Source of the DNA: Tubulanus polymorphus
Taxonomy: Eukaryota > Nemertea > Palaeonemertea > Tubulaniformes > Tubulanidae
Direction of reading: 5' to 3'
DNA: 64,000 nt
NCBI RefSeq assembly: GCF_964204645.1
Contig: NC_134028.1
Span: forward strand, 21,488,153-21,552,152
The notes under the pieces were generated by a model. That model searched no databases. It was not told where the DNA came from and worked only from the letters and a program-made list of their open reading frames with translations. A program made the translations under genes and the position numbers. The number at the start of each line of letters is the position of its first letter. Position 1 is the first letter of the stretch. Below, piece by piece: positions 1 to 11,900 of the stretch.

Positions 1-208
1 GTCTTACACGACTGGTGACCGACAATCTATCTCCAGTTGCAGCTAGTTGCCCTTGTTCTACTCTTTCGAGCAACTGGTTGGGCAGTATACTCAGTTATGG
101 TGAAATCTGCCGATGTGCCAACATAGAAATCACTCTGGAAGGGCTTTCCCAGTGATGTCCTTATCAAGCACCTGCCATATGTGCTAGTGAGTTATGGGGA
201 AACCCATT

Positions 209-368
209 CAGTGTTTTCAATTAGAAATTGACAAGCCAGGTCCCTTCGAAAAACAGGAGGGTCCCATAATATGTCACAGTCCCTGAAACGAAAGCTTGTT
301 TGAAGTAACAGGCGGGTCGTTTACAAACGACAGACGGGTCTGGGACCTGGCTCTTATTGAAAACACTG
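209..368. mobile_element. MITE family 1, copy 1 (5-bp TSD)
   Basis: A 160-bp inverted-repeat element starts CAGTGTTTTCAA and ends with the reverse complement (GAAAACACTG). It is flanked by the direct repeat CCATT at 204-208 and 369-373. A second copy lies in reversed orientation at 44461-44633, again with a 5-bp duplication. There is no coding capacity, so it is a non-autonomous DNA transposon. A 5-bp duplication with CAGTG ends could suit an atypical hAT group, but the superfamily is an inference. Confidence 0.85.
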
Positions 369-1324
369 CCATTACCAAAACGTTATTGCAAATCCGAGAA
401 CAAATCAATTTTTGAACTCAGTTGATCCTACCGTACTCCTGGCCCGTTATCATAGTTAAGTATCAAAATTCATAGTTTATTGTCAAAATTCACAAAGACT
501 AGTCTACGAAGATGGTAGTTCGGAAGTCTCCCGAACAGGCCAGTCATTCGGTGTGAAGCCAAGCGCACATCGACGAAGTAACTGGAGACAACTTGCAAGG
601 CAGGATGGATACTTGAATTTGTCGATGTTTGCTAGTTTACGCCTGGTAAGTGGCAATCTATCTCCAGTTGCTTTGGCCATCTAGTTGTACACAGTTACAC
701 TGTTATCCACTGGATGTGGGCGCTCCATAATCAAGTCAAATCAAAAAGCTTTATTGGCCCGTAATGCAGACTTACCACAACTGATCAAAGCAAAGCTAAA
801 GGTGACAGGTGACTTTGGATGCCCTCAAGAAAATCTGCTAGATAACATCGCAGTTGCCGTTGATATGCACGCTGTGGATCTCGAGACTGGCACGAGCCTC
901 GCAGTTGCTGGTTTTTACTAGATTGCATTGGCAATATGTCCTCGCTTGTTCACTTGCGACTGGATATGATCAGTCGCTAGTTCGATGTACGCTAGTCTTA
1001 ATACTGTGCAGTTAGTTCTATATCCAATGAAAGTCTTCGTGAGGGCCGTCGCATAGAGGCTTAGATCCAAAGATCATGTTTTATTCAATGGCCAATCCAA
1101 CAACTCAAAAGATTAACGACCAATTTCGGACTTTAATAACTTGGAAGCGCTATTAAACGCTTAATAAGCCGGATACCAATAATAGGCCTCCATCCATCCG
1201 TGATAATTATATATGATGAATAATGATTTGATATACCAGGGTGTTTGTGATTGTAATAGATATCATTGAGCTGTCAAACATTCATTCATACACTGATTTT
1301 GGCAGCTACTTTACACTTTCAGCA

Positions 1325-1765
1325 ACTGACTCCCCTGTATTGATGTTCACTGCCCCCTGGTGGAGCTCTTTCATCAACCACGACCTCCCTTGATATTCAC
1401 TGCCCCCTGGTGGAGCCCTTTCATTACCCACAACCTCCCTTGACGTTCACTGCCCCCTGGTAGAGCCCTTTCAACTACTGACTCCCCCAGTGTTGGTGTT
1501 CACTGCCCCCTGGTAGAGCCCTTTCAACAACTGACTCCCCTAGTGTTGATGTCCACTGCCCCCTGGTAGAGCCCTTTCAACAACTGACTCCCCTAGTGTT
1601 GATGTCCACTGCCCCCTGGTGGAGCCCTTTCAACAACTGACTCCCCTAGTGTTGATGTCCACTGCCCCCTGGTAGAGCCCTTTCAACAACTGACTCCCCT
1701 AGTGTTGATGTTCACTGCCCCCTGGTGGAGCCCTTTCAACAACTGACTCCCATAGTGTTGATGTC
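1325..1765. repeat. 53-bp minisatellite, about 8 copies
   Basis: A tandem array of a 53-bp unit containing ACTGCCCCCTGGTGGAG, CCCTTTCAACAA and CTGACTCCCCTAGTGTTGATG. The right-hand copies are nearly identical; those before about 1500 are shorter and diverged. No protein-coding signal. Confidence 0.9.
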
Positions 1766-3793
1766 CATGTTGATGAGATGTTTGAAACAGCTTTGCAAAT
1801 TGGAATCAATTACAGATTAGCTGTGGTTATCTCATTTGGTCCCATTTAACGACTCTAGCCCCTTTACAACTGCACTCTAGGGATGCAATAGCCTAGTGAA
1901 AGGGATTGTAATTGGTTTTTCGCAACGGAGCAATCATACATGCGATCTATTGTGTCTGATATCTATAATTAAATACACCTCAGTTCAGTGTCCTATAGAC
2001 ACGCTTTAGATAGGTATATAGATAGATGCTTTAATATTAGTACATTGGACGGTACATCATTGTCATCATCAGACAGTACATTCACTCAGCTCAGCTCAAC
2101 TCAACTCGACTCTCACTGATTGATCTGGATGTGAAGAGCTATAGGACGCGCTGGTAACTAGATCAGTTAAATCCAGGATGTTCGTGAACAGGTATCGGCT
2201 TTTTGTTGTTGTCGTCGTGAAAGAACCGTAGTAGAATGTATTCTGGTCTTTGAATAGTCGCAACCTTCGTGTTGACAACAGGTTCCCGCATGGTTTTTTG
2301 CAGTCTTTACTTTCGACTTCGACCAGTTCATGGCCAACATCAGCTTATTGATGAAACTGCCGTTTTTGGTACGCATGCTAAAACAAATCAAACTATTTTT
2401 TTTTCCAAAAAAGACTTACTTAAATGACCATATAAAGCTTAACCGGTATGGGTATATAGTGTTTGTGTATGACATGACGTCATTAGAGATCACATGATCC
2501 TCTAAAAGTGAAAGTTTCAACGAAACGTTGAAAAACATGGGAAAAACCTTGGAATTTTTGATTCATGTAACTTTGGGAACTATCAGGTCAGACTAGGCAG
2601 GCGAGCGGAGGGAGGGTTGGACACCATTTCGAGGTGTCTAGACCGATAGGTATTACGAGTATTAACTCAATAATCTAGTAATAGAAGTGATAGATGTGTT
2701 TAGTATTGATTTAACATGGAATATAAGGAGAAATAGATGTATGTCGAGCAATGTCTAATATAGACTAATACATACGTGTATAATACCCCCGCGAGGGTTA
2801 CTACTGACTCTATACGTCGTTCTGCATTAGAGAGACGACATTAGACGCCGATGATGACTAGCGATATTAATAAACGCGGAGGTAAAAAGGTTTCAGGTGA
2901 AACGCGTAAAGAACTTGTTTACTTAGGTATAAAACGCGCGAGAGTAAACTCTCGAGATGAAAGGGTCACAAACCCGTTGGTTACAGAGCGCTGTATAAGA
3001 GTCTTACGCTTACCATTGAAATTAACCCTTTTTCAGCCATTCGTGTTTATCTTTCATCATCGCGCAGGTAAAATTACGAGAGTCCGGGCGCCGGTCGCGT
3101 AGCCTCAACTTAGGCTTAAGACAAGTCAGTCTATGACCAACTTACATAGCCAATCTGATGACTTAAGACTAGTCTCAGAATTTAAGACCACTGTTGGACA
3201 GAAGTTTTTACTATGCAACTGGTCCCATGCCATCATTACTATTGAAAATGAAATTCTCATTCAACCGCATTGATTGATTTTGACTTTTAATAGAGGCTAA
3301 ATACCAGTCCTAGCTATGAAGTAACCTTGAAAATAGAGATTCAAAAACATTCTTATCGATTATTCTGAAATCCTCTGGTCTATAAAATGCTTTCGAGAGA
3401 TCGAATAACGCTTTGATGTTTCATTGAAATTGTTGACATTCAAGTACACTGTTATGTTGACCTGAACTGACGTATTTAAATTCCAATCCAGTGCAGTATG
3501 AAGCTATTTAACTTTCTACATATGTAGGCAACTATCTGAATACAATATACGTGCGTATGTACTTTCTCTTTATATGACATGTGTTGGATAGTGTCTGATC
3601 ATATCAATACACTTTAAAAAGGTAAGAATTTATTAATCAAATGGCGTTATGATCTCGATCATCTTCTCGAGCATCGGAGGAGACTGTTTTGTCCGAACGG
3701 AAATTCGATTAGTAAAGTCTTTATAGCAATGCCTCAGTCTCGAGATGCCAAAGGTTGGCCTAACTAGCAAATTGCGAATTCTTTCAAATTAGG

Positions 3794-4055
3794 CAGGGGG
3801 AGGCTTCCGAGGGTTCTGTAATACTGTCGAGCTTTGTCTGTGCCCTCTGGAGATGCCCCTTAATCCATGGATTTGATGTAAAAGCGCCCTCGTTTGGCAT
3901 GATTTGTTGTAGTAAGTGCCCCCAAAAAACTGCAAGTTAGATATTAAGTGCCCTCTTTTGCTGTGATTTGACAAAGAAAGTGCCCTCCCCCGTAATAGTG
4001 AGTGCCCTTATACAATTCGAAACCCTCTCGAGATAGGGTTCTTGATCCGGCCCTG
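3794..4055. mobile_element. hAT-like non-autonomous element, degenerate copy
   Basis: The sequence from about 3830 to 4055 matches 54820-55163, sharing TCTGGAGATGCCCCTTAATC, the repeated word AGTGCCCTC and CTCGAGATAGGG. The ends look like CAGGGGG and CCGGCCCTG, a decayed form of the CAGGGGC ends of the other copy. I see no convincing target-site duplication. Confidence 0.6.
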
Positions 4056-4059
4056 ACCC

Positions 4060-4340
4060 GCTGTCGACGCCTTCTTGAAATCAAACGCTAAACAGTCTCG
4101 ATATAGTATCGCGGTTGTTTTTAGAAGCCGTCGTTGTTGCGGTTTGCGGTGAAGTCGTTCATTTATTTTCTCTACGCCGGTAGAATAAGACCTCAGAACG
4201 TGATACTCGTACGGGAGCACCTTATTATCAATTCTACGAAGTATTTCATCCGCTAACAAGCCCGGCCGATTAATACTTCTAATTCCCGGCGAGCTGGTCG
4301 CGCCTGCGTAATGACTGACGGCGATCGGGTCTCGGTCTCA
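4060..4340 (-). other. Unassigned open stretch, possible exon or gene relic
   Basis: On the minus strand a GC-richer stretch stays open for over 80 codons and has protein-like composition, with words such as RPGLLADEILRRID, EYHVLRSYSTGVEK and RLLKTTAILYRDC. Its 3' end runs straight into the neighbouring hAT-like repeat, so that repeat would have truncated it. I do not recognise the protein and found no clear splice sites or start codon. It may be an exon of an unseen gene, a pseudogene fragment or chance. Confidence 0.2.
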
Positions 4341-5961
4341 GGAACCAGTATATCGGGGCTGTAGCCATTTATGAGGATGAAAATTCCACCAGGTAAAAAT
4401 AGCCCCCCAAATTTGATTTCATGACAAAATTCCGCAAAATCTTTCAATATTCTCTCGTGTTGGAAAACTAAGATAGATTTCGAAAAAAAATTTCAAATTC
4501 TCCGTCGGTGATGGTTGCGATACCTGTAACTTTTTGCAAGCTGCACGCATGGAAATAGACCTATGACATTTTCATAGTTTTGAAAATTTCTAATAAGAAA
4601 CATAGTTTAAAACTGTTAATAAGATATCTATATACTACTATTTGTGTTCCTTGATTCTTTTGTAAAAAGTATTATCTAGTTTTTATCTGAGTTTTAAGCT
4701 CCTGTTTGATAGAAAACTGATTTTTTACCTGATTATTATCGATAAGTTGTAGGCACGATAATATGAAATACATGTAGGCTATGTCACTATTTATATCGTT
4801 TACTATTTATTTCCCTTTGAGACACAAAATCGTATCGCTTGTTTTGTTAGTCGAGACTCTTAAACTCGTCCAGTAGGTTTATGGATTCGAATTAAAGGTA
4901 TTTTAAGAAAGATAACTTAGCCAATTAAGAGTAGCCTCGGGGTGGGATCTAGGGTCTGACTTGGGGAGGATGCACCCCTGAAATAGGGAATAATATGATA
5001 AATTAGAAGGGCATCCGATCATTGGGAAAAATTGTGTATTTTCTATGAAATACAGAGAACATTCTTATGAATTTAAACTTTTAAGTATCAGTAGATAAAC
5101 TATAGTTAATATTTTTAATTTTCTCTCTGAATTTCGGGGCGACTTAAGATTTTAGGGGATGAGGGTGTGCACCTCTGTACCCTATCCTTGGTTCCGCCTG
5201 AGCCTTTCCAGGGCCTACAGCGCTACATACTGGCTACATGCCCCTGGTAGTTCCTGGTTCTATTTAAGCGTCAGCTGTGTTGAGAAACAAGAATCGTGTT
5301 TCGTGATAACCTACTGTTATTCATGAGGGAAACTCTTCAAAGCGTCGATGACGAGGGTAGCATTGACTCCCGGTCAGCTGCAGGGCCTCACGTTATAAAC
5401 GCCAGTAGTCTCTATTCACTTGCGGTGTCGTTTCTGATGCCTTTCGTTTTTCATGAAGATCTCTGTTGACAGATAAATATATCCTCGAATAGGCCTCGAA
5501 ATTTCAAGTTGAACTGTAAACAATCCTAGAAAATTTGGCCGTAAATGGCATCGATTTTTGGGAAAGATTGACGGTCGACAGATGCCTTAGCGCTGCGTCA
5601 TTTGATACTGATATGGTGCAATTATTAACAACCGCTAGAAAAAAAACCCGTTGACTTCCTGCGATAAATATTCAGGAAGTCATACTACACGCACACCTAT
5701 GGGCAATCCAGGGGTAATCTGGATAAATATTTCAAGCAGCATCACGCGCTGCTGATGATGTTAGTCAATGAGCCCACACAGCAGATGACGGGTTCATCCT
5801 CGACTCACGTGAGTGAGTGAGTGACTGAGTACACGATGTACTGTCTCTCGGCTCAGCGTTCGTGTGTGTAGCGCGTGTGGTGTATGTGGATTAATTTGGG
5901 AATTTATCACCTGTTGAATGTAGATAAAACCTGCTGCATTAGCAGTAGTAGTAGTAGCAAT

Positions 5962-5981
5962 ATGGTCGCGGAGGTAGTCAG
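5962..5981 (+). other. Candidate first coding exon of the EGF-ligand gene
   Basis: The ATG at 5962 has A at -3 and G at +4. It codes MVAEVV, then CAG|GTAAAA at 5982. Six codons plus two bases match exactly the phase of the next exon at 6717, giving an 18-residue extension ahead of the signal-peptide Met at 6751. Without the extension this would simply be 5' leader. Confidence 0.45.
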
Positions 5982-8900
5982 GTAAAAAAAATTGATTTCA
6001 ATCCGGCAAACTTTCCTCCTTCGTGGGGGCCGGGTGGTTCATCGTGTTGGCTTTTTGATTAGCGCATGGTTTATTCCTGGCTGAAGGTTCAAATGGAAGA
6101 ATAAGAATAAATCGATCCATTTTGTAACGAACGATGCTTAGGATATTAATGTTATTATCTTCTGACTGCGTTGAGCAGCATTCTATGAAATTAGAAAAAA
6201 ATGATTTTGAAAACGTATTTTGTAGGAATCCAAACGAATTCTTTGTACTCCTAATTACCAACAATTCATATGAATTACTGTGGTTTTCTTAGTACATCGA
6301 CGGATTTTCTCACCCTAAAACATTTCTTCCGATAAGTTTAAAACCCTCTATATACCGAGTTTAAAAGATGAAAAGCGTGATGACGATTCTCTAGTGAGAG
6401 TTTCGAAACGTCGTGGTATTTTGATTTTAATCTTTCGATTTTAGATAAAGTGGGTTTTAAACTTATAATCGATTCTCCTCTTCAGAATGTGGCTGTTCTA
6501 CTACCATTTCATATGATTTTGAAATACAGGATGCCGCACGTGCAATTTCCGGGGATCTGACGACAAAATATCCACACCTGGTGTCTTTTTCGGAACGCAT
6601 TTCAGCGAAAATAAGGGCGGGGGGTGCGTATGCCGCTTCTGCCCTCCCCCCTACCTGAATTATGGGAATTGATATAGTGACATGACATTTGAAAGCTGTT
6701 GTTTTTGTTATTTTAGTTTGAAGAGTGCGCTCTTTGAGGGCTGGCGTGTCATGCGAATATATTTCAATTGTTTGCTGTATTTAGTGGTGCTGTTGACGAC
6801 ATTTTCCCAATTCGTCGGTAAGTAGGCCTATATGATATCATCACCGGTCGTGATTTTGTGCGGGTGTAATGGGCATGGAGTCAAATTTGAGTCAAATGAG
6901 TTTAATTTGGCCCGTACGTAATTAGTACGTAATTAGAGAATGCGTTCACATACAAACCACTCACTCGACACTAAACAATGCTTAAACAAAGCCAAGTGGG
7001 TCACTTCCGATACCAGTTGCAATTCAAACGCAATCATTTGTCCAGTGCTCAAATTTGGCTCGAGGCCTGGTGCGACGTTTTCGGTGGGCGCCAAATTTTG
7101 CGCCAAACGAGTGATTTGGCCGAATTTGAAGCGCTTTCGAGATAGCAGCTATTATTATCAGCTATTATTATCAACGGGCGACGGATTGATGTAGATACAG
7201 TGGAACCTCGTTACAACGAACTTCGGCACACCCGAAAACACAATCTGTTCGTTATGACCGATTATTCATTACATCCAGCATGAAATCAATCAGATCATCG
7301 TAGCATGGGAAGAAATCTTCCAGTTTGTTATATCTGATAAATTGTTGTATCTGTAGACTTCATTATAAGGCCTTTTTTAATAGCTCGGTTTACGGGATAG
7401 ACCTATTAAGATATCATTTCGGAGGGGAAATAGAAATTTTAAAAAATTCCCTTAAGTGAGATGAAATCACTTTTTGAAGGAAGAGGGAACTGTCGATAGG
7501 GCAGAATACACATGTCCAAACAAATGATTCTTGGTGAGTTCGAATTCTGCACACTGCGATCAAAAATGAACCTCGGGTTTTTCAATCTTTTTCATCATTC
7601 GAGCCAGGATTCTCAATCGGCATTTTGCTCATTTTTTCACCGAATTCGTTTCACTGACGGAAATGAAAAGAACATAAAATTCATATTTATTTGACGTTTC
7701 TTCAAATTTTGGTGGCAGTTCCCGTAAACCGAGCTATTAAAAAAACGGCCTACATATCGTAATATTCGTATGATCTACATTCCGAAGCCCCTCTAGCCCT
7801 GTGTATCGCTTACTAGGCGTAGCGTGTAATCATGATATCGATGTATTTTTCCCCCCCCCCCCCCCCCGGTTGTGATGTTCTATATTTAACCGTTTGATTT
7901 CGAAACCCGCGCCGGCAGTGATGCAATTTATTATCGGATTTAACGAGAGTCGAATGTAAACAAATTATGCTTCATAAAATACACACACAGATCGCCGCGA
8001 GCGTCGTCGCGAAGGTAGAGTAAACTACGCAGTGATTTTTAACCCGATCAAGTGACGGTGAATTGTCGTTATGCGTGTATTTTGAGTTGTATGTTGTACG
8101 TAAGCTCAGCTGCTCGTCGATGGCAAAATCTGAATCCGATAAATCGATAAAATCAATCGCTCTACTTGAAGTGATCTGTATGAATCATTAAACGGTGCGG
8201 TGATTATGAACACCGATAATAATCAGGCCACACTTTTAATGATTGTTAAGGTGGGGTGGGGGAGGGGTAGATTGACTTGTAACTGTTTGTGATGTGTAGG
8301 TGCTTTAAGTCTAGGACTGAGAGAGAAATGAGAAATAGGAATGTGTGTCAAGCTGACATTGGCAAGCCGTCGAAGGGCTTTATGAAATCGGTTTAGGTGC
8401 CAAGGATTGACTTGTAACTGTTTGTGATGTGTAGGTGCTTCAAGTCTAGGACTGAGAGAGAAATGAGAAATGGGAATGTGTGTCAAGCTGACATTGGCAA
8501 GCCGTCGAAGGGCTTTATGAAATCGGTTTAGGTGCCAAGGAAGTTGTCAACTCCGATGATACACGAAATTTAGTCATGGTAGCTGCATAGCTGGTGAGAT
8601 TATGTCATAATTGAAGAAAAGTTTTCCACAAATCTGTTAAGAAATTGCAATCAGATCCATTCAGCCATTTATTTGAAGCTCAGGAGTCATTATCGGTGTC
8701 TATTGGGAGACCAAAAGTCTTTTTAATCGTTTGATAAATTTCACTTTTGGAATTTTTAATTTGTGTATACATAGGCTAGTGGGATTGTGTTGCACAATCA
8801 GTGTGTCTGATGCTGTATGGTAATTCTGTAGTTATGATAATCTAATAACCTTTAATTCATAGACGTTTAACTAGTTTGATGTGTTTGTTATGAAATAGGT

Positions 8901-11900
8901 TTTTTTCAGTTCAGTTCTAATAGTGAATGGTCTTGTAATCTTGTAGTCTTATAATTATCAGTAAGATCATATATTCAAGCAGTATGAGATGGATGGGAAG
9001 GGAGGTGGTTGGTTTACGAAGTGAAGGTGGTAGACGTGGGGAGGGAGAGGTACTGTGTAGTGAAGGTGGTCGGCGTGCGGAGGGATAGGTACTGTGTTGT
9101 GGAGGTGGTTGGTGTGTGGAGGGAGAGGTACTGTGTAGTGAAGGTGGTAGGTGTGCGGAGGGAGAGGTACTGTGTAGTGAAGGTGGTCGGCGTGCGGAGG
9201 GAGAGGTACTGTGTAGTGAAGGTGGTCGGCGTGCGGAGGGAGAGGTACTGTGTTGTGGAGGTGGTCGGCGTGCGGAGGGAGAGGTACTGTGTAGTGGAGG
9301 TGGTCGGTGTGCGGAGGGAGAGGTTCTGTATAGTGAAGGTGGTCAGTGTGCGGAGGGAGAGGTTCTGTATAGTGAAGGTGGTCAGTGTGCGGAGGGAGAG
9401 GTACTGTGTTGTGGAGGTGGTCGGTGTGCGGAGGGAGAGGTACTGTGTTGTGGAGGTGGTCGGCGTGCGGAGGGATAGGTACTGTGTAGTGAAGGTGGTC
9501 GGCGTGCGGAGGGAGAGGTACTGTGTAGTGAAGGTGGTCGGTGTGCGGAGGGAGAGGTACTGTGTAGTGAAGGTGGTCGGTGTGCGGAGGGAGAGGTACT
9601 GTGTAGTGAAGGTGGTCGGTGTGCGGAGGGAGAGGTACTGTGTAGTGAAGGTGGTCGGCGTGCGGAGGGATAGGTACTGTGTTGTGGAGGTGGTTGGTGT
9701 GTGGAGGGAGAGGTACTGTGTAGTGAAGGTGGTAGGTGTGCGGAGGGAGAGGTACTGTGTAGTGAAGGTGGTCGGTGTGCGGAGGAAGAGGTACTGTGTA
9801 GTGGAGGTGGTCGGTGTGCGGAAGGAGAGGTTCTGTGTAGTGAAGGTGGTAGGTGTGCGGAGGGAGAGGTACTGTGTAGTGGAGGTGGTCGGTGTGCGGA
9901 GGGAGAGGTACTGTGTAGTGAAGGTGGTCGGTGTGCGGAGGGAGAGGTACTATGTAGTAAAGGTGGTCGGGGTGCGGAGGGAGAGGTACTGTGTAGTGAA
10001 GGTGGTCGGGGTGCGGAGGGAGAGGTACTGTGTAGTGAAGGTGGTCGGCGTGCGGAGGGATAGGTACTGTGTAGTGAAGGTGGTCGGGGTGCGGAGGGAG
10101 AGGTACTGTGTAGTGAAGGTGGTCGGCGTTCGGAGGGAGAGGTACTGTGTAGTGAAGGTGGTCGGCGTGCGGAGGGAGAGGTACTGTGTAGTGAAGGTGG
10201 TCGGGGTGCGGAGGGAGAGGTAATGTGTAGTGAAGGTGGTCGGTGTGCGGAGGGAGAGGTACTGTGTAGTGAAGGTGGTCGGTGTGCGGAGGGAGAGGTA
10301 CTGTGTAGTGAAGGTGGTCGGCGTGCGGAGGGAGAGGTACTGTGTTGTGGAGGTGGTCGGTGTGCGGAGGGAGAGGTACTGTGTTGTGGAGGTGGTCGGC
10401 GTGCGGAGGGATAGGTACTGTGTAGTGAAGGTGGTCGGCGTGCGGAGGGAGAGGTACTGTGTAGTGAAGGTGGTCGGGGTGCGGAGGGAGAGGTACTGTG
10501 TAGTGAAGGTGGTCGGGGTGCGGAGGGAGAGGTACTGTGTAGTGAAGGTGGTCGGCGTGCGGAGGGAGAGGTACTGTGTAGTGAAGGTGGTCGGCGTGCG
10601 GAGGGAGAGGTACTGTGTTGTAGAGGTGGTAGGTGTGCGGAGGGATAGGTACTGTGTAGTGAAGGTGGTCGGCGTGCGGAGGGAGAGGTACTGTGTTGTG
10701 GAGGTGGTCGGTGTGCGGAGGGAGAGGTACTGTGTAGTGAAGGTGGTCGGCGTGCGGAGGGAGAGGTACTGTGTTGTAGAGGTGGTAGGTGTGCGGAGGG
10801 AGAGGTACTGTGTAGTGAAGGTGGTCGGGGTGCGGAGGAAGAGGTACTGTGTAGTGAAGGTGGTCGGGGTGCGGAGGAAGAGGTACTGTGTAGTGAAGGT
10901 GGTCGGGGTGCGGAGGGAGAGGTACTGTGTAGTGAAGGTGGTCGGTGTGCGGAGGAAGAGGTACTGTGTAGTGAAGGTGGTCGGCGTGCGGAGGGAGAGG
11001 TACTGTGTAGTGAAGGTGGTCGGTGTGCGGAGGGAGAGGTACTGTGTAGTGAAGGTGGTCGGTGTGCGGAGGGAGAGGTACTGTGCAGTGAAGGTGGTCG
11101 GTGTGCGGAGGGAGAGGTACTGTGTAGTGGAGGTGGTCGGTGTGCGGAGGGAGAGGTACTGTGTAGTTAAGGTGGTCGGTGTGCGGAGGGAGAGGTGCTG
11201 TGTAGTGAAGGTGGTCGGTGTGCGGAGGGAGAGGTACTGTGTGGTGAAGGTGGTCGGTGTGCGGAGGGATAGGTTCTGTGGTTTAAGAGTTGTTATTATT
11301 AAAAACAAAGTGTTGTATATAACAACACTGTCAGTGGAAAGAACTCGGGAATAATCCAGTAGCAACCGAACTGTTCGTGTCTCCTTAGAAGTTCTAGGAT
11401 TAAAACAGTCACAATGACTGGCTGGATTAGTGCTAAAGATGCCGATATTTGGATGCGAATCTTACTGGATATCTTCCGATCCAGAGGTATGTTAGAAACT
11501 AAAGTCTAGGTGCAGAAAGGATCTGATAGAAGTAAACTCGACTGAGCATTTTGAAATAGTATTTGACGAAAGTCTACGTTTTCCACTCGTGAGATTTAAT
11601 CTTTGAACGAGACGAAAACCAGGATTTTCCATAAAGTAGGTTCATATTTTTGAGAAAGTGTAGCTGACAACAAAGTTTAGAGGGTGGAGAAGAACTGACC
11701 ACTGCGTGAGCCCCGGGAGTCGAAAGTATTGCCTGATTGAATTCTATAAACGATCTGAAGTGGGAGCCGTTTCGTCTTGTTTATAGAATTCAATCAGGGA
11801 ATATTCGGTCAAGGGTCTCTGAAAATCCGCGAAATATCTCTTCTTTTATAATGAGTTAAGTCTTTCACAGGTCTTACATCATGCAATACTTTCGATCATG

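Larger units (their letters stand above)
1..5961. other. Left flank without a supported gene
   Basis: No stretch here gives a protein I recognise or a phase-consistent chain of exons. It contains a MITE at 209-368, a 53-bp minisatellite at 1325-1765, a degenerate hAT-like element at 3794-4055 and a GC-richer minus-strand open stretch at about 4060-4340. The last part, roughly 5780-5961, is probably the promoter and 5' leader of the EGF-ligand gene, because a good splice donor follows at 5982. The upstream gene could also have exons here that I cannot see. Confidence 0.5.

Noticed and set aside
685-921. 78-codon open frame with NQKALLARNADLPQLI
   Set aside because: Protein-like in places, but there is no ATG at its start, no recognisable family and no splice-linked neighbour. 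Left unannotated.
2851-3102. 83-codon plus-strand open frame
   Set aside because: Starts with ATGATG but shows no domain, and no flanking exon or promoter supports it.
9950-11365. 471-codon minus-strand open frame and the plus-strand frames of 404 and 374 codons
   Set aside because: They are translations of a 39-bp tandem repeat; open frames on both strands and a lack of any domain show they follow from the repeat length.
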